Source: JBASRP01 sp044866075 (GTDB lineage Bacteria > Actinomycetota > AC-67). Taken from it: a stretch of DNA of 6,294 bases. Shown here piece after piece: positions 1-5,616 of this stretch (position 1 is its first letter; each line of letters begins with the position of its first letter). The stretch lies in the NCBI GenBank assembly GCA_044866075.1, contig JBIOTQ010000038.1:1-6294 (forward strand). Direction: 5' to 3'. Under the pieces are notes generated by a model. It saw only the letters and a list, made by a program, of their open reading frames with translations, did no database searches and was not told where the DNA came from. The translations under genes and the position numbers were made by a program.

Positions 1-1053
1 CAGGGCGGCCGGGCCCGGCGCGGCGCCGGCGCCCTTCAGGCTCGACGCGAAGGGCGGGGTCGCGACGCCGCTCTCGGTCACGATGGCGGTGATCAGCCGG
101 GCCGGCGTGATGTCGAACGCCGGATTGACCGCGTAGGTGCCCGCCGGCGCGACCGGCCGGCCGAGGATCCCGGTGACCTCGGACGCCGCGCGCTCCTCGA
201 TCGGGATCTTGTCACCCGACGACAGCGAGAGATCCACGGTCGAGGTCGGCGCGACGACGACGAACGGGATACCGGCGTCTTTGGCCGCCAGCGCGAGCGC
301 GAGTGTGCCGACCTTGTTCGCAACGTCGCCGTTCGCCGCGACGCGGTCGGCTCCGACCATCACCACCTTCACCTCGCCGCGCGCGATCAGACCGGCGGCC
401 GCGCCGTCGGTGATGAGCGCGTGCGGGATCCCCAGACGCTGGAGCTCCCACGCCGTCAGCCGCGCGCCTTGCAGCAGCGGGCGCGTTTCCGTCGCGAGCA
501 CGGCGATCTCACGCTTCTCTTCGTGTGCCAGCCGGATCGCGCCCAGAGCCGTCCCGTAGCCGCCGGTGCAGAGGAAACCGGTGTTGCAGTGGGTCAGGAC
601 GACCGCCTTCTGCGGGATGTAGCGCAGCGCGTAGCGCGCCATCGCGAGGCAGGCGTTGGCGTCCTCTTGTGCGATCCGCTGCGCTTCCTCTTCCATCAGG
701 ACGATGAGCTTGTCCTTGTCGGAATCCTTGGCGCGCTCGCGCGCGAGCTTCAGCACACGTTCGATCGCCCACCCGAGGTTGACGGCGGTCGGTCGCGTGA
801 CGGCGAGCTCGCGGCCGGCTTGCTCGGCGTCGCGCAGCACGCCCTGCGACGTCGTCGCCTGGGACCGATAGGCGGCCTGGGCGACCCCGTACGCGCCGGC
901 GATGCCGAGCGCGGGAGCCCCCCGGATCTTGAGACTGCGGATCGCGTCGGCCAGCGCGGCCGTGGACGTGATCGTGAGAACCTCTTCCTTGGCGGGGAGG
1001 AGGGTCTGGTCGATGATCCGGATCGTGCCGGCGTCCCAATCGATGGCGCGCAT
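1..1053 (-). CDS. mtnA: S-methyl-5-thioribose-1-phosphate isomerase (3' end cut by window edge)
   Basis: MtnA isomerises the aldose 5-methylthioribose-1-phosphate to the ketose methylthioribulose-1-phosphate in the cytosolic methionine salvage pathway. The 351 visible codons cover essentially the whole family. Seen in the translation: RGAPALG (residues 44-50), LTHCNTG (153-159), ETRPLLQGARLTAWEL (189-204), GADRVAANGDVANKVGT (234-250) and FDITPARLITAIVTE (313-327). Cys156 and Asp236 match the cysteine and aspartate that catalyse the reaction in characterised MtnA. The conserved core ends near residue 337; what follows is a Gly/Ala/Pro-rich tail that leaves the window without a stop. The ATG at 1053-1051 is chosen because the next upstream in-frame stop is the TAG of the membrane-protein gene (1095-1093) and no ATG, GTG or TTG lies between. 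No clear Shine-Dalgarno precedes it, so it may be translated by coupling across the 39-base gap. The related eIF2B-like and ribose-1,5-bisphosphate isomerases are less likely given the full MtnA signature. Confidence 0.95.
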   Translation of the reverse strand, partial: MRAIDWDAGTIRIIDQTLLPAKEEVLTITSTAALADAIRSLKIRGAPALGIAGAYGVAQAAYRSQATTSQGVLRDAEQAGRELAVTRPTAVNLGWAIERVLKLARERAKDSDKDKLIVLMEEEAQRIAQEDANACLAMARYALRYIPQKAVVLTHCNTGFLCTGGYGTALGAIRLAHEEKREIAVLATETRPLLQGARLTAWELQRLGIPHALITDGAAAGLIARGEVKVVMVGADRVAANGDVANKVGTLALALAAKDAGIPFVVVAPTSTVDLSLSSGDKIPIEERAASEVTGILGRPVAPAGTYAVNPAFDITPARLITAIVTESGVATPPFASSLKGAGAAPGPAAL

Positions 1054-1092
1054 ATCGCCGGGCAGTCTAACGGGGTCCGCGTGAGGTTCTCT

Positions 1093-1632
1093 CTAGGGCT
1101 CGAATCCCGGCAAGCGCGTGATCGGTTGGCGCCGGCGTCGCCGGAAAGTCGCCACCTGCCGGCGCATCGTCCACCCCGCCAGCGAGCCCACCGCCCCGGC
1201 CGGCAGGGCGAAGGCCGCAAGCCGGGCAAGGTCGGCCAGAACGACCCGGAGGAGATCACGCTCGACGAAAAGGACCGAGTTGTTGAGTCGCGTCACGCCG
1301 TACACGATCCACAGACCGATCAGAGCGCTCATCGCTCCGACGAGGCACGCAGACGGCCAGCGCGAGCGCCGTGACGCGCCGGCGGCGACGCCGCCGAGCC
1401 CGCAGGCGACGACCGGCCGCTGCCACGGGTTGAAGTAGGCGAGGTTCAGCAATGAGAGCCGCGGCACGATCGACGCGGCAAGGAATCCCGTGACCGCGAG
1501 TCCGGCCGGCACGCCCCGGAGCGCGCCGCGGCGCGACCGTCCACTCTTGCGATGCCCGTTCGGCGAGGGCGGCGGAACCTCGAGGTTGAACGTCGGGTAC
1601 GGCGCCCCGTCGCCCCCGCGCGTCTCCTCCAT
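1093..1632 (-). CDS. Unrecognised integral membrane protein, about four membrane segments
   Basis: I do not recognise this 179-residue protein. Its first 40 residues are hydrophilic, Pro-rich then Arg-rich (the stretch HRKSGRSRR at 27-35). Hydrophobic segments follow at about 42-62, 73-88, 93-113 and 129-156, and the tail from about 157 is strongly basic (RRRRR at 164-168). The basic N-terminal flank and basic C-terminal tail fit both ends lying in the cytoplasm under the positive-inside rule. There is no signal peptide cleavage motif and no enzyme motif. GC-rich third codon positions support a real gene. It begins 12 bases after the ahcY stop; the purine run TAGGA overlaps that stop and may serve as its ribosome binding site. 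It ends 39 bases before mtnA. Its position between two SAM-recycling genes suggests co-transcription, but a transport or regulatory role would be a guess. It could also be a small structural or fast-evolving protein. Confidence 0.75.
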   Translation of the reverse strand: MEETRGGDGAPYPTFNLEVPPPSPNGHRKSGRSRRGALRGVPAGLAVTGFLAASIVPRLSLLNLAYFNPWQRPVVACGLGGVAAGASRRSRWPSACLVGAMSALIGLWIVYGVTRLNNSVLFVERDLLRVVLADLARLAAFALPAGAVGSLAGWTMRRQVATFRRRRRQPITRLPGFEP

Positions 1633-1644
1633 CGCGCGCCGGTC

Positions 1645-2895
1645 CTACGTTCCTTCGCGCCAGGACGACAGGTAGCGCTCTTGCTCGGGTGTCAGCGCGT
1701 CGATCTCGATGCCGAGCGTCGCCAGCTTCAGCCGCGCGACCTCACGGTCGATCTCGTCGGGCACGTCGTACACGCGGTTCTCGAGCGTGCCGTGGTTCTT
1801 CGCGACCCACTCCACCGACAGCGCTTGGTCGGCGAACGACATGTCCATGACGACGGCCGGATGCCCTTCCGCCGCCGCGAGGTTGACGAGCCGGCCGTCG
1901 GCGAGCAGGTAGAGACGCCGCCCGTCACTCATCATGTGCTCGACGACGTGGTCGCGGACCTCCTTCGTCCCCGTCGCGAGCTCGCGCAAGCCCGGCTTGT
2001 CGATCTCGACGTCGAAGTGCCCGGTGTTCGCGAGGATCGCGCCGTCCTTCATCAGACCGAAGTGCTCCCGGCGCAGAACGTCGCGGTCGCCGGTCACGGT
2101 GATGAACACGTCGCCGATGCGGGCGGCGTCGGCGATCGGCATCACGCGGAAGCCCTCCATGGTGGCCTCGAGCGCCTTCACGGCGTCGACCTCGGTCACG
2201 ATCACCTGCGCGCCGAGCCCGCGCGCGCGTGTTGCGAGACCCCGTCCGCCGTAGCCGTACCCGCAGATGACGACCGTCTTCGACGCCCACAGGATGTTCG
2301 TCGCGCGCGTGATGCCGTCGAGCGTCGACTGCCCGGTCCCCCACCGGTTGTCGAACAGGTGCTTCGTCGGCGTGTCGTTCACCGCGACGATCGGATACTT
2401 GAGCACGTTCTCGGCGGCCATCTGGCGCAAGCGGATCACGCCGGTCGTCGTCTCCTCGGTGCCGGCGATCACCTCGGCGGTCTGGTCGTCGCGCTGGGAG
2501 TGCAAGACCGACACCAGGTCGGCGCCGTCGTCCATCGTGATGACGGGGTGCGCGTCGAGCACCGCGTTGAGGTGCTTGTAGTAGGTTTCGTTGTCCTCGC
2601 CTTTGATCGCGTACGTCTCGATGCCTTCGTCGGCGAGCGCCGCGGCGACGTCGTCCTGCGTGGACAGCGGGTTCGACGCCGCGAGCACGACGGTCGCGGC
2701 GCCGTCGCGCAGCGTGCGCATCAGGTTCGCCGTTTCGGTGGTGACATGCAGGCACGCGGCGATCGTGAGCCCTTTGAGCGGCTTCTCCTTGGCGAAACGC
2801 GCGCGTATCTCGCGTAGGACGGGCATGTGGTTCTCGGCCCAGTCGATGCGCATCCGGCCGCGATCGGCCAGCTTCTCGTCGGCGATATCGGACAT
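1645..2895 (-). CDS. ahcY: Adenosylhomocysteinase, short archaeal/Thermotoga type
   Basis: This NAD-dependent cytosolic enzyme reversibly splits S-adenosylhomocysteine into adenosine and homocysteine, relieving product inhibition of SAM-dependent methyltransferases. At 416 residues it is shorter than canonical bacterial SAH hydrolases. Seen: substrate-domain motif ACLHVTTETANLMRTL (47-62), MDDGADL (121-127), EETTTG (147-152), KHLFDN (178-183) with the expected catalytic Lys178 and Asp182, the glycine-rich NAD loop GYGYGGRG (212-219), and GHFDVEID (292-299). The KGEDNETYYKHL segment (98-109) and the ending YLSSWREGT replace the bacterial tryptophan-containing insert and the C-terminal KPDHYRY tail, which marks the archaeal/Thermotoga subfamily. 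An archaeal member of this subfamily (Methanocaldococcus jannaschii) is reported to prefer S-inosylhomocysteine, so the physiological substrate here is not certain. The ATG is supported by a strong Shine-Dalgarno sequence. The gene follows the sugar isomerase gene after 43 bases. Confidence 0.96.
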   Translation of the reverse strand: MSDIADEKLADRGRMRIDWAENHMPVLREIRARFAKEKPLKGLTIAACLHVTTETANLMRTLRDGAATVVLAASNPLSTQDDVAAALADEGIETYAIKGEDNETYYKHLNAVLDAHPVITMDDGADLVSVLHSQRDDQTAEVIAGTEETTTGVIRLRQMAAENVLKYPIVAVNDTPTKHLFDNRWGTGQSTLDGITRATNILWASKTVVICGYGYGGRGLATRARGLGAQVIVTEVDAVKALEATMEGFRVMPIADAARIGDVFITVTGDRDVLRREHFGLMKDGAILANTGHFDVEIDKPGLRELATGTKEVRDHVVEHMMSDGRRLYLLADGRLVNLAAAEGHPAVVMDMSFADQALSVEWVAKNHGTLENRVYDVPDEIDREVARLKLATLGIEIDALTPEQERYLSSWREGT

Positions 2896-2899
2896 CGTT

Positions 2900-2906
2900 C
2901 CCCCTC
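2900..2906 (-). promoter_or_regulatory. Ribosome binding site of ahcY
   Basis: The minus strand reads GAGGGGG, then AACG, then the ATG of ahcY. The purine run is a good Shine-Dalgarno at a workable distance and fixes this start. It is one of only two clear ribosome binding sites in the window, so ahcY may be translated independently of its neighbour. The 43-base gap is too short to hold a SAH riboswitch plus expression platform, and I see no such motif in it. Confidence 0.7.
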
Positions 2907-2938
2907 GGAAGGCGTGCGGGATCAGGCGGGCAAGCGTA

Positions 2939-4003
2939 TCAGGAGACTTCGGCTTTGAGCCGCGCGATCGCGTCGACCGGCGTCGGGTCGACCCCGCGCA
3001 ACAGGGCCAGGTAGACGCTCACCAGATCGCCGAGATGCGCGGCCGCGGCGAGCTGTGCCAGCGTGCCGATGCCGCGGACGTGCGCGTCCAGCGTCGCCGC
3101 GCCGGCGTCGCGCGCGATCCCCTGCGCGGCCTCGACACGGCGGCCCATGCGCGGATCCTCGTCGGCCGGCCGCAACGCGACGACGGCGAGCCCGTCGGCT
3201 GGCGGCGCGCCGGGCCCCAAACCGACGACCTCGTTGTGACCGAGCTCCGGAACCATCAACGCGTACGCGGGGACCTTCGCGTTCTCGTTGAGCTGCGTCT
3301 TCCAGCGCATCGCCGCGACCGCGAGGGAACCGTCCTGTCCCCACACCACCGGAAGTTTTCCCTCGAGCCCCGTGGCGATCTGCTTCGCGGGGTTATCGGC
3401 GGTGGGGACGGCGCGCCCGTGCTGCGCCGCTTGTTCGCGCAGCAACGCGTCGATCTCGACCAGATCGGCCATGAGGTCCGGCAACACGCCGACGCGCTCG
3501 AGGACGACGAGCGCCGCCGCGGCGAGGTAGGGGAAGGCCGCGCGGGGTTGCATGCCGGCCGCCGGCGTCACGCACGGGAACGCGTGTTGATCGGCCATCT
3601 TGCCGAGCGTGCCTCCCGTCGTCACCGCCACCATCTGGGCGCCGCGGTCGTGCGCTTCGCGGAAGCAGGCGAGCGTCTCCTCCGTCTCACCGGAATACGA
3701 CACGAGAAGGACGAGGGTGTGGGCTCCGACGAATGCGGGAAGCGTGAACCCCTTGGCGACCGCCACCGGCATGACGCCGTTCGACGCTGCCGCGGCTGCG
3801 GCGACATCTCCGGCGATCCCGCTGCCGCCGACGCCGCAGGCGACGACGCCGTCGATGTGCTCGTAGTCGGGGATGTGCGTCAGGTCGACGGCGCGGGCGC
3901 GCGCAACCCCATCGCGCCAATGGTCGGCCGCCGCCTCGACGACGGCCAGCATCCCGGAGGGATCGATGGCGTCGATACGGGAGGCGTCGTCGACGATGCT
4001 CAC
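2939..4003 (-). CDS. Bifunctional phosphoglucose/phosphomannose isomerase (SIS family)
   Basis: The protein (354 residues) has two SIS sugar-isomerase domains and should interconvert fructose-6-P with glucose-6-P and mannose-6-P in the cytosol. Seen: GVGGSGIAGD (57-66), SYSGETEET (102-110) holding phosphate-binding Ser102, Ser104 and Thr107, Arg154 in MQPRAAF, LNENAKVPA (238-246) with Glu240, PELGHNEVVG (252-261) with His256, and Lys350 near the C-terminus. These match by order and spacing the Glu, His and Lys active-site set of the crystallised Pyrobaculum PGI/PMI, so an active enzyme is expected. The start is a GTG. The first ATG, at codon 18, would cut into the family's N-terminal motif (IDPSGML), so GTG is preferred although no Shine-Dalgarno precedes it. 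It follows the Trm112-like gene by 43 bases. In mycobacteria the positional equivalent beside manB is a weakly characterised SIS protein. Confidence 0.92.
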   Translation of the reverse strand: MSIVDDASRIDAIDPSGMLAVVEAAADHWRDGVARARAVDLTHIPDYEHIDGVVACGVGGSGIAGDVAAAAAASNGVMPVAVAKGFTLPAFVGAHTLVLLVSYSGETEETLACFREAHDRGAQMVAVTTGGTLGKMADQHAFPCVTPAAGMQPRAAFPYLAAAALVVLERVGVLPDLMADLVEIDALLREQAAQHGRAVPTADNPAKQIATGLEGKLPVVWGQDGSLAVAAMRWKTQLNENAKVPAYALMVPELGHNEVVGLGPGAPPADGLAVVALRPADEDPRMGRRVEAAQGIARDAGAATLDAHVRGIGTLAQLAAAAHLGDLVSVYLALLRGVDPTPVDAIARLKAEVS

Positions 4004-4046
4004 GGCAAGGGTTGAACGCGTGTAATGAACGAGGTTCCCAACTGAT

Positions 4047-4220
4047 TCAGGAAGGTTTCTCTGCTTCGTCGATAAGCATGATCGGGATGTCGTCCCGCAC
4101 CGGGTAGACGTAGTGGCACTTCCCCATGCAGTAGATCTTCTGCTCCGCCTCGCGGTACTCGACCGGCCCGCGGCAGTTCGGGCAGATCAGGATCTCGAGC
4201 AGTTCCTGGTCGACGGCCAT
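4047..4220 (-). CDS. Trm112-family small zinc-ribbon protein
   Basis: This 57-residue protein begins MAVDQELLEILICPNC and carries the Trm112/UPF0434 signature: a helix ending in CPNC (Cys13, Cys16), a short strand (RGPVEY, 17-22), a second cysteine pair (Cys31, Cys35) and the conserved YPVRDDIPIML (39-49). The four cysteines could bind one zinc ion; many short bacterial homologues keep fewer cysteines in the second half. In eukaryotes and archaea Trm112 is a small partner that stabilises and activates several tRNA, rRNA and protein methyltransferases; the bacterial role is not settled. The ATG is fixed by a strong ribosome binding site. It lies 30 bases after the mutase gene and 43 bases before the isomerase gene; small genes of this family recur at this place in actinobacterial manB clusters. 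Its length makes it easy for automatic callers to miss. Confidence 0.92.
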   Translation of the reverse strand: MAVDQELLEILICPNCRGPVEYREAEQKIYCMGKCHYVYPVRDDIPIMLIDEAEKPS

Positions 4221-4224
4221 CGCG

Positions 4225-4231
4225 CTCCCTC
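4225..4231 (-). promoter_or_regulatory. Ribosome binding site of the Trm112-like gene
   Basis: The minus strand reads GAGGGAG followed by CGCG and the ATG. This Shine-Dalgarno lies inside the 30-base gap after the mutase stop codon and supports both the start codon and the reality of this very short gene. Confidence 0.7.
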
Positions 4232-4250
4232 GATCGAACAGGCGCTCATC

Positions 4251-5603
4251 CTATCCAGACATCTTGGCCCCGCGGATGATCGCGAGGATCTCGTCGCGGC
4301 GGGCCTCTCCCTCGGCCCGGTCGCGCGCCTCCACGTTCAGCCGCAGCAGAGGCTCCGTGTTCGACGGGCGGATGTTGAACCACCAGTCCTCGAACTCGAC
4401 GGTGAGCCCGTCCGTCCAGTCCCGGCTCTCCTCGGGGAAGCGCTCGGCGACCGCGTCCATGGCCGCCTTCTTGTCGGCGACCTCCGAGTTGATCTCACCC
4501 GAGTTCCAGTAGCGGCTCCGGAGAGGCGCGAGAACCTCGGACAGGGGACGCCCGGCGACCGACAGCACCTCGAGCACGTTGAGCGCGGCCAGCAGCCCGC
4601 AATCGGCGCGGTAGTGGTCGCGGAAGTAGTAGTGACCGGAGTGCTCGCCGCCGAAGATCGCCCCGGTGTCGGCCATCACCGCCTTGATGAAGGAGTGACC
4701 GACTCGCGAGCGGATCGGTTCGCCGCCGTACTCGCGGATTGTCTCCGGAACGACGCGCGAGCATGTGAGGGAGTAGATCACCTTCTCATGCGGATGCTTT
4801 TCCAAGATCGTCCGCGCGACCACCGCCGCCGTGAGCGATCCCGAGACGGGCTCCCCCTTCTCGTCGACCAGGAAGACGCGGTCCGCGTCGCCGTCGAACG
4901 CAAGCCCGATGTCGGCGCCGGCGTCGACCACGGTGCGGATGAGATCCTTCAGGTTCTCGGGCTGGATCGGATCGGCGGGATGGTTCGGGAACGTACCGTC
5001 GAGCTGGAAGTACAGAGGGATCAGCTCGACCGGCAACCGGTCGAAGACCATCGGCACGGTGAGTCCGCCCATCCCGTTGGCGGCGTCGACGGCGACGGTG
5101 AGCCCACGGAACACGCTCACGTCGACCAGCCCGATCAGGTGATCGACGTACTCGCGCGTCAGGTCCCCGCGCTCGACGGAGCCCGGGCGCCGCCCCGCGG
5201 GGAACGATCTCGCCGCCACCATCCCTTTGATGTCGAGGAGACCCGTCTCTTCTCCGATCGGAACGGCCCCGGCCCGGCAAAGCTTGATGCCGTTGTACGT
5301 CGCAGGGTTGTGGGACGCGGTGAAGACGGCGCCCGGCAACGCCAGACGGCCCGACGCGAAATAGAGCATGTCGGTGGACGCGAGCCCGAGGTCGACGACG
5401 TCCGCTCCCTGCGTCATCGCCCCAGAGATGAAGGCCGTGGACAGCGGCTCGGACGACGAGCGCATGTCGCGAGCGACGACGACGCGCTGCGCTTTCGTCA
5501 GCTCGACGATGGCGCGGCCGACGCGGTGTGCGACTTCCTCGTCGAGCTGATCGGGGTAGGTTCCGCGGACGTCGTAGGCTTTGAAGATCGCGTCGAGGTC
5601 CAT
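4251..5603 (-). CDS. manB: Phosphomannomutase/phosphoglucomutase
   Basis: An alpha-D-phosphohexomutase that interconverts mannose-6-P and mannose-1-P (and likely glucose-6-P and glucose-1-P) through a phosphoserine intermediate in the cytosol, supplying GDP-mannose or UDP-glucose synthesis. With the chosen start it has 450 residues, normal for the family. The four domains are visible: the opening FKAYDVRG (7-14), the phosphoserine loop TASHNPATYNGIK (95-107) with Ser97, the metal-binding loop DGDADR (237-242), the sugar-binding loop GGEHSGH (318-324) and the phosphate-binding loop RPSNTEP (412-418). GEHSGH rather than GEMSGH is common in the PMM/PGM subgroup. The reading frame stays open to a farther start at 5672, but that adds 23 residues not expected in the family and overlaps the preceding gene by 56 bases, so the ATG at 5603-5601 is preferred; its Shine-Dalgarno is weak. 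Phosphoglucosamine mutase is unlikely given these loops. Confidence 0.94.
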   Translation of the reverse strand: MDLDAIFKAYDVRGTYPDQLDEEVAHRVGRAIVELTKAQRVVVARDMRSSSEPLSTAFISGAMTQGADVVDLGLASTDMLYFASGRLALPGAVFTASHNPATYNGIKLCRAGAVPIGEETGLLDIKGMVAARSFPAGRRPGSVERGDLTREYVDHLIGLVDVSVFRGLTVAVDAANGMGGLTVPMVFDRLPVELIPLYFQLDGTFPNHPADPIQPENLKDLIRTVVDAGADIGLAFDGDADRVFLVDEKGEPVSGSLTAAVVARTILEKHPHEKVIYSLTCSRVVPETIREYGGEPIRSRVGHSFIKAVMADTGAIFGGEHSGHYYFRDHYRADCGLLAALNVLEVLSVAGRPLSEVLAPLRSRYWNSGEINSEVADKKAAMDAVAERFPEESRDWTDGLTVEFEDWWFNIRPSNTEPLLRLNVEARDRAEGEARRDEILAIIRGAKMSG

Positions 5604-5616
5604 GCCGCGCGAGATT

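Noticed and set aside
509..1039. Minus-strand frame of 176 codons within mtnA
   Set aside because: It is an out-of-frame shadow of mtnA, Arg-rich and without motifs; the real MtnA frame runs from 1053 to the left edge without a stop.
421..1374. Plus-strand open frame of 317 codons opposite mtnA and the membrane-protein gene
   Set aside because: The opposite strand here encodes a full set of MtnA motifs; this frame resembles no protein family.
1552..2817. Plus-strand open frame of 421 codons opposite ahcY
   Set aside because: It is the antisense frame of a clearly recognised enzyme; its translation is rich in Arg, His, Val and Asp with no domain, as expected when GC-rich third positions keep the opposite strand free of stops.
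2896..2938. SAH riboswitch ahead of ahcY
   Set aside because: The gap is only 43 bases and shows no recognisable aptamer core.
2591..4015. Plus-strand open frame of 474 codons opposite the ahcY 5' end and the sugar isomerase gene
   Set aside because: It spans two real minus-strand genes and the gap between them, has no recognisable motif and has a biased, low-information composition.
4004..4046. Possible internal promoter or small hairpin (GAAC-CTC-GTTC on the minus strand) in the AT-richer gap before the sugar isomerase
   Set aside because: The stem is only four pairs, no T-run follows, and no -35/-10 pair with proper spacing is visible.
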